In this document: one piece after another, positions 24,980-33,899 of the stretch
Numbering within the stretch: position 1 is the first letter of the stretch
How the letters are laid out: each line of letters opens with the position of its first letter
Assembly: GCF_900113305.1 (NCBI RefSeq)
Contig: NZ_FOOW01000011.1
Coordinates: 24,826 to 88,825, forward strand
Direction: 5' to 3'
DNA length: 64,000 nucleotides
Source of the DNA: Prevotella sp. KH2C16
GTDB lineage: Bacteria; Bacteroidota; Bacteroidia; Bacteroidales; Bacteroidaceae
Made by a program: the position numbers and the translations under genes
Notes under the pieces: model-generated
What the model was told of the DNA's origin: nothing
Databases searched by the model: none
Seen by the model: the letters and a program-made list of their open reading frames with translations, nothing else

Positions 24980-26416
24980 TTATTTCCTTGTTTTCAGCAG
25001 TTCGAGCGACTCCCGCAGTATCTTGCTTCCGCTACAGTAAGTGATGAGAAAGTAGACCGCCACACCCGTAATCATCTGGCAGACGAGTAGCAGGAGTTGG
25101 TTGCCGATGACGAGGCTTACCGCCCATACCGCCGCCATCATGAGCAGGGAGACGGCCAGATAGGGCAGGATGTCGCGCACCTGGTGCATGAACCGGTAGC
25201 CCGTATACCGCTGGGTGTAGGCCATGTTGATAATGTAGACGAAGAGGCGGACGCTGATGAGCCCGGCCACCATCGCCAGTACGCCCTGTCGGAGGAGCAG
25301 GATGATGGCCACGGCGGTGAGCGCAATCTTGAAGAGTTCTATCTTCAGAATGCCCGACGAGCGGCCGCTCACCTTGATGAAGTTATTGTTGATGGCCGTG
25401 AGAATCGTGAAACAGCCGCCCATGCAGAGCAGTTGGAAGAACGGGATGGCCGCCCACCAGGCCTCCTTGAACAGCAGGCGGAAGAGGGCGGGGGCCACGG
25501 CAATGGCTCCGCACATCATCGGAAAGGTGAGGAAGGCCGTGAAGCGGATGGACTTGCGATAGGCGTTTATCAGTCGTTCGTGCTCGTCCTGTATGCCCGA
25601 GAATATCGGGTAGGTGGCGTTCTGGATGCTTCCGTAGACGAGGCTCACGATAGGGTCGCAGATTTTATTTCCCTGCGTGAAGTAGCCGAGTTCGCGTTTC
25701 GGATAGAGTTTGGGCAGCACGAGGGAGTATATATTCAGGAAAACGGTGTTGACGAGGCCGGCGGCGAGCAGACTGGAGGAGAACCCGAAGAGCTCGCGGA
25801 GCAGTCGGAAGCTGAAGTAACGCTTGGGCCGCCAGTCGTTCCAGAGCCAGAGCAGGGTGCTCTTCGAGGCCGCGAGCGTTACGGGTTGCCATGCCAGCGT
25901 CCACACGCCGCAGCCGCTGGCGGCCATGCCGACGGCACATGCCGACGAGAAGAGCATCGAGAGGAGGTCGACCTTGGCCAGGTGACGGAAGCGGATGTGC
26001 TTGTTCAGCAGGGTGTTCTGTATCAGCATGGTGGCATTGAGGGGCAGGACGAGGAATACCACGGCGGCAAGCCGTGTGAGCAGGGGCTCGTGGAAGTAGG
26101 CCACGATGAGGGGAGTGGCCGCCATCAAGAGGGCGTAGAGCAGGAGGCTCATGGCCAGGTTGAACCAGAAGACGGTGCTGAAATCGCGGTCGTCGGCCTG
26201 TTTCTTCTGGATGAGTGCCGCCCCGAATCCGCTCTCGATGATGAGGTTGCCGATGGCAGTGAAGATGGCGAGCATGGCCACGAGGGCATAGTCGTCGGGA
26301 AACAGGATGTTTGCCACGATGACGGCGACGACGAATTGCAGGACTTGCTGTCCGAAGCGGTCGACGAAATTCCATAGTAAAGCACCTATCGTTTTCTCTT
26401 TCAGGGATTCGGGCAT
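24980..26416 (-). CDS. Oligosaccharide flippase, Wzx-like (MOP superfamily)
   Basis: A 478-residue integral membrane protein with 12-14 hydrophobic segments, starting KEKTIGALLWNFVDRFGQQVLQF as is typical of polysaccharide flippases of the RfbX/Wzx/MATE-like superfamily. It would flip undecaprenyl-linked oligosaccharides across the inner membrane. It is first in a minus-strand operon with three glycosyltransferase genes. A promoter lies about 180 bp upstream and the leader contains short direct repeats. No polymerase or ligase gene is present in this small cluster. Confidence 0.9.
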   Translation of the reverse strand: MPESLKEKTIGALLWNFVDRFGQQVLQFVVAVIVANILFPDDYALVAMLAIFTAIGNLIIESGFGAALIQKKQADDRDFSTVFWFNLAMSLLLYALLMAATPLIVAYFHEPLLTRLAAVVFLVLPLNATMLIQNTLLNKHIRFRHLAKVDLLSMLFSSACAVGMAASGCGVWTLAWQPVTLAASKSTLLWLWNDWRPKRYFSFRLLRELFGFSSSLLAAGLVNTVFLNIYSLVLPKLYPKRELGYFTQGNKICDPIVSLVYGSIQNATYPIFSGIQDEHERLINAYRKSIRFTAFLTFPMMCGAIAVAPALFRLLFKEAWWAAIPFFQLLCMGGCFTILTAINNNFIKVSGRSSGILKIELFKIALTAVAIILLLRQGVLAMVAGLISVRLFVYIINMAYTQRYTGYRFMHQVRDILPYLAVSLLMMAAVWAVSLVIGNQLLLLVCQMITGVAVYFLITYCSGSKILRESLELLKTRK

Positions 26417-26606
26417 GGATATCTTTCTTAGTAGGTAAGGAGTTATGGAGTTAAGGGAGTTAAGACATTAGCCTGTTCCGTGCCTCCCCGCTCCGCAGCA
26501 TTGAGGAGTTGGAGGAGTTAGGGAGTTAAGAAGTTAAGACGAAAGTCTTTGTTCTTGGGCCTGCTCCTGCCATTCCTATACCTTATATTATATAGGCGCA
26601 AAGATA
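26417..26606 (-). promoter_or_regulatory. Promoter and repeat-containing leader of the flippase operon
   Basis: A minus-strand -7 element TATCTTTGC lies at 26606-26598, giving an untranslated leader of about 180 nt. Within the leader, GGAGTTA-type heptamers (plus-strand GGAGTTATGGAGTTAAGG, then GGAGGAGTTAGGGAGTTAAG) occur at least six times in two blocks (about 26438-26468 and 26507-26540). The remaining 26607-26711 gap shows nothing I can assign. Confidence 0.6.
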
Positions 26607-26711
26607 AATAAAAAAAACGAGAAAGACTCCCAAATATCAAAAGAAACTGCGGGGGGCAGGGTCTTTTGGGGGAATCTTTCCCGTTTTCCGAAGTTCGCTC
26701 GGCCGCTTTGG

Positions 26712-27431
26712 TCAGAGTCCGAACTTATAGCCGAGGGTGAAGGTGAACACGCTGTTGCGCGAAGAACCCATGCCGCTCTTTTCGAGATTGGTGAGCCCGA
26801 GAAGATAGTGAGCGTCGAGCACCACCTGCTTATACTCGTAGGAAATACCCATGGGGATGCCGAGGTCGAACTTGCGCACGGCATCCTTCATCGAAGCGTC
26901 TACATAAGTGCTTTGCACAGAGATGTCGTTTGGGTCGAAGTTGATAATTCCCGTATTTCCGGAAGGTTGTTCCGACAGCTTTGCGGAAAGGATGTTTCCC
27001 TTTTCGTGTGCCCTCAACAGGTAGCCCATCTGCAGGCCGGCATGTAGGGCGAGGCCTTTCCAGACATAGAAGTTGGCCTGTACGGGCAGCGTGAGGAAGT
27101 CTAAGTCTTCACGCACATTGTCGGCCTTGATGATATAGGCCACCTGTTTTCCGTTCTCCTCCCCTATAGCTCCAAAGGCATTGTTGGCCTTGTCGCCATA
27201 CTGGGCATAGGCCAGCCCGGCCGACAGCGACCACCGGTCGGAGAGTCCGTATTCGCAGTCGATGCCTACGGTGAAGCCCGGTTTGATCTTGGAACCCTCG
27301 GTGAGGCTGCCCGCCTGGTTGCCCAAGGTGAGACCCACACGGGGCTGGAGGGTGAGCATTCCTTTGCTGGTCTGTGCATAAATGCCGCTTACGGAAAGGG
27401 CAAGCAGCAGAGATAGAATTGTTTTCTTCAT
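26712..27431 (-). CDS. Outer-membrane beta-barrel protein (PorT-like porin family)
   Basis: A 239-residue protein with a signal peptide (MKKTILSLLLALSVSGIYAQ, cleavage after AQ) and alternating amphipathic strands with many aromatic residues, ending in FTFTLGYKFGL. The terminal aromatic/leucine residue and the strand pattern fit small eight-stranded outer-membrane barrels of Bacteroidetes. It stands alone with its own promoter (TACTTTTGC at 27474-27466, minus strand). No substrate is suggested by its neighbours. Confidence 0.82.
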   Translation of the reverse strand: MKKTILSLLLALSVSGIYAQTSKGMLTLQPRVGLTLGNQAGSLTEGSKIKPGFTVGIDCEYGLSDRWSLSAGLAYAQYGDKANNAFGAIGEENGKQVAYIIKADNVREDLDFLTLPVQANFYVWKGLALHAGLQMGYLLRAHEKGNILSAKLSEQPSGNTGIINFDPNDISVQSTYVDASMKDAVRKFDLGIPMGISYEYKQVVLDAHYLLGLTNLEKSGMGSSRNSVFTFTLGYKFGL

Positions 27432-27465
27432 TGCTTATTATATCTTAAAGTTTCAAATTCAGATT

Positions 27466-27474
27466 GCAAAAGTA
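27466..27474 (-). promoter_or_regulatory. -7 element of the outer-membrane barrel gene
   Basis: Minus strand TACTTTTGC, 34 bp upstream of the ATG at 27431, matches TAnnTTTG. Confidence 0.6.
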
Positions 27475-27642
27475 TGATTTTTTTTTTTACACAGCAAAGG
27501 TTTTGACTAAAAAATATATAAAAAAGAGGTCTCAAGGACTATTTTCTGGAAAATCCGGACACCGATTCCTATAGATGTAGAGATGGCCGCCGGCAGCGGT
27601 AGCAGGTGCCTTTTTCTGTTATAGAGACCGTTAACGGGAAAA

Positions 27643-27730
27643 TAAAATAACTGATTTTATAGACTAAAATAACTGATTTCATAATGTAAAATAACTTATT
27701 TTACTTATTAAAATAACTTATTTTGCTCAA
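27643..27730 (+). repeat. AT-rich array of four 22-bp units upstream of the ribosomal operon
   Basis: Four copies start at 27643, 27665, 27687 and 27709, an exact 22-bp period. Each begins TAAAATAACT followed by GATTTyAT or TATTTTrC; the core AAAAT-N5-ATTTT is near-palindromic. The left flank contains AGACCG, as at two of the 66-bp array loci. The rest of the 27475-28008 gap has no supported gene; a short open frame from 27723 has no family resemblance. Confidence 0.92.
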
Positions 27731-27982
27731 TGAATCTGCTTACTTTATTCTTCCGATAGCGACAAAAAGGATTCCGGGGAACGGCTTTTCAGGTGTGGCG
27801 GGACGGCTTCATGGATTTTCGCTTGTGTCTCGCGACATCTTCCGCGTCCATTTTCGGGGAGACTGGAGCTTGCTCTCCGTGCTCTCTACGATTGTTTTTC
27901 CCTGCGCTTCCAATATCATGGAGTGATAAATAAACTTAATTTTGTTAATAATTCAAAAATCCCTTTGTTTTGCTCCCTCCTG

Positions 27983-28220
27983 TTCTTGTCGGATTTATAA
28001 ATAATGAGTAATTTTGCAATCCGATTGATTGGGGCACGCTTAGAGCCCCGCGCAGGGTTGTGTTAATAGTGCCGCCTTTGGCCGGACGGTGCGGTTAGTG
28101 AATCAGCCGTGCATCAGAGCGAAAGCCATGGATGGTCTCTTTTAGACTGGAGGCGCCGTGAGGTCTCTGTTAGAATTAACAAGGAAAAATGTTTTTTAGT
28201 AGTAAAATTTAAATTTTAAG
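27983..28220 (+). promoter_or_regulatory. Promoter and structured leader of the rplM operon
   Basis: A -33 type TTCTTGTC (27983-27990) and a -7 element TAATTTTGC (28009-28017) have 20-bp spacing. The transcript would have a leader of about 200 nt before rplM. It contains potential hairpins such as GGGGC...GCCCC (near 28032-28050) and the GC-rich GCCGCCTTTGGCCGGACGG, so autoregulation by a ribosomal protein is possible but not shown. Confidence 0.6.
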
Positions 28221-28682
28221 ATGAACACTTTAAGTTACAAGACTATTTCCGTGAACAAGGAAACAGCTACAAAGGAGTGGGTGGTAGTGGATGCCACCGA
28301 CCAGATTGTTGGTCGCCTCTGCACAAAAGTAGCCAAGTTGCTTCGTGGAAAGTACAAGCCAAACTTCACTCCCCATGTGGACTGTGGAGACAATGTAATC
28401 ATTATCAATGCCGAAAAGGTGGTTTTCACTGGTAAGAAGGAAACCGATAAGGTTTACACTCGCTATACTGGTTATCCCGGCGGTCAGCGTTTCAACACGC
28501 CTGCGGAGCTTCGCACTCGCAAGAACGGCGTGGAGCGCATCGTCCGCCATGCAGTAAAGGGCATGCTGCCAAAGGGTCCTCTGGGCCGAGCTCTGCTCAA
28601 GAACCTCTATGTCTATGAAGGTCCGGAGCATCAGCAGCAGGCTCAAAAACCAAAGTCAATCGATATTAACCAGTATAAATAA
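28221..28682 (+). CDS. rplM: 50S ribosomal protein L13
   Basis: Large-subunit protein that binds 23S rRNA early in assembly. The 153-residue sequence has the family features WVVVDATDQIVGRL near the start, GDNVIIINAEK, and the signature VERIVRHAVKGMLPKGPLGR. Length is slightly longer than the E. coli protein because of N- and C-terminal extensions. It is first in an rplM-rpsI-rpsB-tsf cluster, with rpsI starting 12 bp downstream. Confidence 0.98.
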   Translation: MNTLSYKTISVNKETATKEWVVVDATDQIVGRLCTKVAKLLRGKYKPNFTPHVDCGDNVIIINAEKVVFTGKKETDKVYTRYTGYPGGQRFNTPAELRTRKNGVERIVRHAVKGMLPKGPLGRALLKNLYVYEGPEHQQQAQKPKSIDINQYK

Positions 28683-28694
28683 TTGAGGATAAAG

Positions 28695-29081
28695 ATGGAA
28701 CAAATCAATGCAATAGGTCGCCGCAAGAGCTCTGTGGCTCGTGTATACCTCACGGAGGGTACCGGTAAGATCACAATCAATAAGAGGGACATCACCGTAT
28801 ACTTTCCGTCGGCCATCCTGCAGTATGTGGTTAAACAGCCACTGGAGCTGCTTGAGGTCGCTGAGAAGTATGACATCAAGGCTAATCTTGACGGCGGCGG
28901 CTATACAGGCCAGAGCCAGGCACTCCGCCTCGCCATTGCCCGCGCACTCGTCAAGGTGAACGCAGAAGACAAGAAACAGCTGAAGGATGCCGGCTTCCTC
29001 ACACGCGACTCTCGTGCTGTTGAGCGTAAGAAGCCAGGTCAGCCCAAGGCTCGTCGCCGCTTCCAGTTCAGTAAGCGTTAA
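28695..29081 (+). CDS. rpsI: 30S ribosomal protein S9
   Basis: Small-subunit protein whose C-terminal tail contacts P-site tRNA. The 128-residue protein starts MEQINAIGRRKSSVARVYL and ends with the conserved basic tail QPKARRRFQFSKR. The ATG at 28695 was chosen over a TTG four codons upstream because it gives the family-typical start. It follows rplM by 12 bp, the usual S9/L13 pairing. Confidence 0.98.
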   Translation: MEQINAIGRRKSSVARVYLTEGTGKITINKRDITVYFPSAILQYVVKQPLELLEVAEKYDIKANLDGGGYTGQSQALRLAIARALVKVNAEDKKQLKDAGFLTRDSRAVERKKPGQPKARRRFQFSKR

Positions 29082-29248
29082 TATCCTGTCGGGACGATGT
29101 GTGGCAATGCCTCCTTCGTCCGGCATGATAGACTGAACTACCGTTTAGTATCTAAATCCGTGCGACTCGCTTTCCGTGCGATTACCCATGGATTGGTTCT
29201 GAGCAAATAGAATTAAAAGGAAAGTAAACAATTAAAAAGAAAGAAGAA

Positions 29249-30124
29249 ATGTCAAGAACAAATTTCGACCAATTACTTCAGGCAGGTTGCCACTTTGGCC
29301 ACCTCCGCCGCAAGTGGAACCCAGCTATGGCTCCTTATATCTTCATGGAGCGCAATGGCATTCACATCATCGACCTGAACAAGACGGTAGCTAAGATTGA
29401 CGAGGCTGCCGAGGCTTTGAAGGGCATCGCTAAGTCAGGAAAGAAAATCCTGTTTGTCGCTACTAAAAAACAGGCCAAGGAAATCGTGGCTGACAAGGCC
29501 ACTTCCGTTAATATGCCTTATGTAATCGAGCGTTGGCCGGGCGGTATGCTTACCAACTTCCCTACCATCCGCAAGGCTGTTAAGAAAATGACAAACATCG
29601 ACAAGCTGATGAACGACGGTACATTTGCCAACCTCTCAAAGCGCGAACTGCTGCAGATTACCCGCCAGCGCGCCAAGTTGGAGAAGAACCTCGGTTCCAT
29701 TGCCGACCTGACTCGTCTTCCTTCTGCACTCTTCGTAGTGGATGTCATGAAGGAGCACATTGCCGTGAAGGAGGCCGTTCGTCTGGGTATCCCCGTATTT
29801 GCGATGGTGGATACGAACTCAAACCCGAATGATATCGACTATGTCATCCCGGCTAACGACGACGCAAAGGACTCTATTGAGGTAGTTCTGAGTGCTTGCT
29901 GCGCTGCCATTGCGGAGGGTCTTGAGGAGCGCAAGGCAGAGAAGGCCGACGAAAAGGCTGCCAATGAGCAGAGCGAAGAGGTTACCGACGCAAAGCCGAA
30001 GCGTACTCGCCGGGCCCGCAAGGAAACTCCCGTAGAGGAGGCTCCTAAGACCGAAGAGCCTGTAGAGGCAAAGGCTGAAGAGGAGGTACCCGCCGCAGAG
30101 GAGGAAACTCCTGCTGCTGAGTAA
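29249..30124 (+). CDS. rpsB: 30S ribosomal protein S2
   Basis: Small-subunit protein bound at the body-head junction. The first ~225 residues are the S2 fold, with LLQAGCHFGHLRRKWNP near the start and IPVFAMVDTNSNP. The remaining ~65 residues form a Glu/Ala/Lys-rich tail, giving 291 residues in total. Such acidic tails occur in S2 of Bacteroidetes. The 167-bp gap after rpsI contains a GACGA...TCGTC hairpin and an AT-rich stretch before the ATG, which may regulate rpsB-tsf separately from rplM-rpsI. Confidence 0.98.
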   Translation: MSRTNFDQLLQAGCHFGHLRRKWNPAMAPYIFMERNGIHIIDLNKTVAKIDEAAEALKGIAKSGKKILFVATKKQAKEIVADKATSVNMPYVIERWPGGMLTNFPTIRKAVKKMTNIDKLMNDGTFANLSKRELLQITRQRAKLEKNLGSIADLTRLPSALFVVDVMKEHIAVKEAVRLGIPVFAMVDTNSNPNDIDYVIPANDDAKDSIEVVLSACCAAIAEGLEERKAEKADEKAANEQSEEVTDAKPKRTRRARKETPVEEAPKTEEPVEAKAEEEVPAAEEETPAAE

Positions 30125-30162
30125 TTTTATCAATATCATTTTAAACTTTAATTTTCAAGAAA

Positions 30163-31161
30163 ATGGCTGTTTCTATAGAAGATATTAAGAAGCTTCGCGC
30201 TATGACCGGCGCAGGTCTTGCTGATGTAAAGAAGGCACTGACAGAGGCTGAAGGCGATTTCGACAAGGCTAAGGACCTCCTCCGCGAGCGTGGCCTTGCC
30301 ATCGCGGCAAAGCGTTCCGACCGCGAGACTTCGAATGGTTGTGTACTCGTTAAGAATGTTGACGGCTTCGCCGCAACGCTTGCTTTGAAGTGCGAGACCG
30401 ACTTCGTGGCTAACGGAAAGGACTTCATCCAGCTTACAAGCGATATCCTGGATGCTGCCATCGCTGCCAAGGCTCATACTCTCGAGGAGGTGAAAGAGCT
30501 GGTTCTGGCTGATGGGCAGAAGGCTCAGGATGCCGTTACGCATCGCTCCGGCATCACCGGAGAGAAGATGGAGCTTGACGGATACCATGTCCTCGAGGGC
30601 GCCAACATCGAGACTTACGACCACATGGGCAAGCATACGCTTTGCACTATGGTTCAGCTCAACAAGGATCTTCCCGAGGCAGGGCACAAGATTGCCATGC
30701 AGGTGGCCGCTATGAAGCCGGTTGCCCTTGACGAGGCTTCCGTTCCGCAGTCTGTTAAGGACGAGGAATTGAAGGTCGCCATCGAGAAGACAAAGGAAGA
30801 ACAGGTGGAGAAGGCGGTGTTCAATGCCATCAAGAAAGCTGGCATCAACGCTAATCTCGTTGACTCTGACGACCACATCGAGAGCAATATCGCCAAGGGT
30901 TGGCTGACCCGTGAGGATGCCGACAAGGCGCGTGAAATCCGTGCGACGGTGGCTGCCGAGAAAGCTGCCAACCTTCCCGAGCAGATGATTCAGAACATCG
31001 CAAAGGGTCGTATGGCTAAGTTCTTCAAGGATAACTGCCTCGTTGACCAGGAATTCCAATTCGGCGATGGCGACAAGGCAAGTGTCAACGAGTGGCTCAA
31101 GCGTCAGGACAAGGATGCTGCCATCGTGGCTTACACACGCTTCACGCTCGTCTCCGAGTAA
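30163..31161 (+). CDS. tsf: Elongation factor Ts
   Basis: Nucleotide-exchange factor for EF-Tu. The N-terminal UBA-like helix bundle reads IKKLRAMTGAGLADVKKAL, and the EF-Tu-contacting TDFVAN segment follows in CETDFVANGKDF. At 332 residues it is longer than the E. coli factor (about 283). It follows rpsB by 38 bp, the near-universal order, and is followed by an intrinsic terminator. Confidence 0.98.
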   Translation: MAVSIEDIKKLRAMTGAGLADVKKALTEAEGDFDKAKDLLRERGLAIAAKRSDRETSNGCVLVKNVDGFAATLALKCETDFVANGKDFIQLTSDILDAAIAAKAHTLEEVKELVLADGQKAQDAVTHRSGITGEKMELDGYHVLEGANIETYDHMGKHTLCTMVQLNKDLPEAGHKIAMQVAAMKPVALDEASVPQSVKDEELKVAIEKTKEEQVEKAVFNAIKKAGINANLVDSDDHIESNIAKGWLTREDADKAREIRATVAAEKAANLPEQMIQNIAKGRMAKFFKDNCLVDQEFQFGDGDKASVNEWLKRQDKDAAIVAYTRFTLVSE

Positions 31162-31229
31162 TTGAGTACTGACAGAACTTTACCCTGACGGCCTCGTTTC
31201 ATCGAGGTGTCAGGTGTAGATTATAGTGG

Positions 31230-31271
31230 GAGGGGCTATCGGAATCATTCCGATAGCCCCTCTTCCTTTTT
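31230..31271 (+). terminator. Intrinsic terminator after tsf
   Basis: A perfect 16-bp stem (GAGGGGCTATCGGAAT / ATTCCGATAGCCCCTC) around a single unpaired base at 31246, followed by TTCCTTTTT. It ends the rplM-rpsI-rpsB-tsf cluster. Confidence 0.92.
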
Positions 31272-31451
31272 GTAATTTACCGGTTGGTTAGCCCTGATTT
31301 GTTGTCCTCGGAGGGCGCCTGTTTACCTTTTTATTATTATGGTAGCAGGGAACCCCGGAACGGGTTGCGGCCGCTTGCGCTCTTGTGGTTGCTTTTAAAT
31401 CAGCGGGTTATCAGTTTCAAGCGGCTTCAGAAATCGCCGTTTTGGGAAACT

Positions 31452-31499
31452 TTATTTGTAAATAAATCGGATATATTTCCCGATTTATTTTGCAAATAA
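31452..31499. repeat. Long AT-rich inverted repeat upstream of nrdD
   Basis: Arms TTATTTGTAAATAAATCGG (31452-31470) and CCGATTTATTTTGCAAATAA (31480-31499) pair almost perfectly across a 9-base spacer, about 75 bp upstream of the nrdD -7 element. There is no T-run, so it does not look like a terminator; it could be a regulator site or an RNA hairpin. Nothing else in the 31272-31567 gap was identified. Confidence 0.7.
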
Positions 31500-31573
31500 C
31501 TGAAAATCATTTGATTGACATTAATTAACATATAAAAAGTTAGCCAAAAGTATCAACTTAAATAATAATTTGC

Positions 31574-31582
31574 TATCTTTGC
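31574..31582 (+). promoter_or_regulatory. -7 element of nrdD
   Basis: TATCTTTGC, a consensus -7 element, 85 bp upstream of the nrdD ATG. It implies a leader of about 80 nt. No recognisable NrdR box was seen. Confidence 0.65.
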
Positions 31583-31667
31583 ACCGGTATTGGAGATTCC
31601 CTCTGATAACGAACGGAAAATGAGGAAATAGTCAATCTACATAACTGAAAACAAGGTAAATTTAGAA

Positions 31668-33899
31668 ATGATACAGACTGTAGTAAAGCGCGATGGGCGC
31701 ATTGTAGGGTTTAATGAGCAGAAGATTCAGGCGGCTGTCCGTAAGGCTATGCTCCATACAGAGAAAGGAGAAGACGAGGTGCTGTTGGAACGCATCACTG
31801 ACCACATAGCCTTTCATGGCAAGTCGCAGATGAGTGTCGAGGACATTCAGGACGCTGTTGAGGTGGAACTCATGAAGAGTTCGCGCAAGGATGTGGCGCA
31901 GAAGTACATTCAATACCGCAACCAGCGCTCCATTGCCCGTAAGGCCAAGACCCGCGATGTGTTCCTTGACATCGTGAACATCAAGAACAACGACATCACC
32001 CGCGAGAACGCCAACATGAACGCCGACACGCCCGCGGGCATGATGATGAAGTTCTCTTCGGAGACCACGAAGCCTTTCGTGGACGACTATCTCTTGTCGG
32101 AAGAGGTGCGCGAGGCGGTGGATGGTAACTACATCCATATCCACGACAAGGACTATTATCCCACGAAGTCGCTCACATGTGTGCAGCATCCTCTGGACAA
32201 CATCCTTCAGCACGGCTTTACGGCGGGTCATGGGAGCAGTCGACCGGCAAAGCGTATCGAGACGGCAGCCGTCCTGGCTTGCATCTCCCTTGAGACTTGT
32301 CAGAACGAAATGCATGGCGGACAGGCCATTCCGGCCTTTGATTTCTATCTTGCACCTTATGTCCGCCTCAGCTATATCGAAGAAGTGAAGAAGCTGGAGC
32401 AGCTTTCGGGCATGAAGCTCGGGCATCTTTACGAGGCGGAAATCAATGATTACGAGGAGAAACCGTGCGAAGGACTCGAGGGAGAAGCCCGTCTGAAGCA
32501 GCACGCCATCAACATGACCGTTCACCGCGTGCATCAGGCGATGGAGGCGTTCATCCACAACATGAACACCATTCATTCCCGTGGCGGTAACCAGGTGGTG
32601 TTCTCGAGCATCAACTATGGTACGGATACCTCGGCCGAAGGACGCTGCATCATGCGCGAGATCCTGCGCTCCACCTACAAGGGAGTGGGCAACGGCGAGA
32701 CAGCTATCTTCCCCATACAGATATGGAAGAAGAAACGAGGCGTCAACTATCTACCCTCCGACCGCAACTACGATCTCTACCAGATGGCCTGCAAGGTAAC
32801 GGCCCGCCGCTTCTTCCCCAACTTCCTGAACCTTGACGCCAGCTTCAATCACAATGAAAAGTGGCGTGCCGACGACCCGGAGAGATACAAATGGGAGGTG
32901 GCGACCATGGGATGTCGCACCCGGGTGTTTGAGAATCGCTTCGGACAGAAGACCAGCATCGCCCGCGGCAACCTGAGTTTTACGACCATTAATATAGTAA
33001 AGCTGGCCATCGAGTGCATGAACATCAAAGACGAAGACGAGCGCATCAACACCTTCTTTGCCAAGCTCGACCGTATGCTTGAGATTACCGCAAAGCAACT
33101 CGACGAGCGTTTCCAGTTTCAGAAGACGGCCTTTGCCAAGCAGTTCCCCCTGCTCATGCAGTATCTCTGGGTTGATTGCGACAAGCTGAAGCCCGAAGAC
33201 ACCATAGAGTCAGTCATCAACCAGGGCACGCTCGGCATCGGTTTCATCGGTCTGGCGGAATGTCTGAAGGCCCTCGTGGGCAAGCATCACGGTGAAAGCG
33301 AGCAGGCCCAGAAGCTCGGATTACGCATCGTTACCTATATGCGCGACCGTGTGAATGAGTTCTCGGAACGCTACCAGCACAACTACTCCGTGCTTGCGAC
33401 GCCGGCTGAAGGCCTTAGCGGCAAGTTCACGAAGAAGGATCGCAAGGAGTTCGGGGTGATTCCCGGGGTTACCGACCGCGACTATTACACCAATTCCAAC
33501 CATGTACCTGTCTACTACAAGTGCTCCGCGCTCCACAAGGCACAGGTGGAGGCTCCTTACCACAACCTCACCCGTGGCGGACATATCTTCTATGTAGAGA
33601 TAGACGGAGACGCCACTCACAACCCAGATGTCATCATGAATGTGGTGGATATGATGGATAAGTACGACATGGGATACGGCAGTGTCAACCACAACCGTAC
33701 TCGCTGCATGAACTGCGGCTATGAGACGGCTCGCGACATCGAGGTCTGTCCGGAGTGCGGCGGCCATTACATCGACCGTCTCCAGCGCATCACGGGCTAC
33801 CTCGTGGGCACCACCGACCGCTGGAACAGCGGCAAGCTGGCTGAACTGAAAGACCGTGTTACTCATATCCAGGGGCTGGGAGAATCCTCTGAAGCCTGA
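31668..33899 (+). CDS. nrdD: Anaerobic ribonucleoside-triphosphate reductase (class III)
   Basis: Oxygen-sensitive glycyl-radical enzyme that reduces NTPs to dNTPs. The 743-residue protein has an N-terminal ATP-cone (VVKRDGRIVGFNEQKIQAAV), which senses ATP/dATP, and a large barrel domain. A zinc site is formed by CMNCG and CPECG, and the radical glycine loop RITGYLVG puts Gly at residue 710. The activase nrdG overlaps its stop codon. This fits an anaerobic host-associated bacterium. Confidence 0.97.
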   Translation: MIQTVVKRDGRIVGFNEQKIQAAVRKAMLHTEKGEDEVLLERITDHIAFHGKSQMSVEDIQDAVEVELMKSSRKDVAQKYIQYRNQRSIARKAKTRDVFLDIVNIKNNDITRENANMNADTPAGMMMKFSSETTKPFVDDYLLSEEVREAVDGNYIHIHDKDYYPTKSLTCVQHPLDNILQHGFTAGHGSSRPAKRIETAAVLACISLETCQNEMHGGQAIPAFDFYLAPYVRLSYIEEVKKLEQLSGMKLGHLYEAEINDYEEKPCEGLEGEARLKQHAINMTVHRVHQAMEAFIHNMNTIHSRGGNQVVFSSINYGTDTSAEGRCIMREILRSTYKGVGNGETAIFPIQIWKKKRGVNYLPSDRNYDLYQMACKVTARRFFPNFLNLDASFNHNEKWRADDPERYKWEVATMGCRTRVFENRFGQKTSIARGNLSFTTINIVKLAIECMNIKDEDERINTFFAKLDRMLEITAKQLDERFQFQKTAFAKQFPLLMQYLWVDCDKLKPEDTIESVINQGTLGIGFIGLAECLKALVGKHHGESEQAQKLGLRIVTYMRDRVNEFSERYQHNYSVLATPAEGLSGKFTKKDRKEFGVIPGVTDRDYYTNSNHVPVYYKCSALHKAQVEAPYHNLTRGGHIFYVEIDGDATHNPDVIMNVVDMMDKYDMGYGSVNHNRTRCMNCGYETARDIEVCPECGGHYIDRLQRITGYLVGTTDRWNSGKLAELKDRVTHIQGLGESSEA

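Noticed and set aside
25097..26377. A 426-codon plus-strand frame opposite the flippase gene
   Set aside because: Low-complexity His/Glu/Gly composition and no family; explained by codon bias of the membrane protein on the other strand.
27643..27730. CRISPR array
   Set aside because: The units are contiguous with no unique spacers of normal length, and no cas gene is present; the 22-bp period is a tandem array.
27723..27926. A 67-codon frame in the gap upstream of rplM
   Set aside because: It starts inside the AT-rich array, has no recognisable domain and lacks a promoter in the expected place.
31284..31499. A 71-codon frame between tsf and nrdD
   Set aside because: It crosses the inverted repeat and has no family resemblance.
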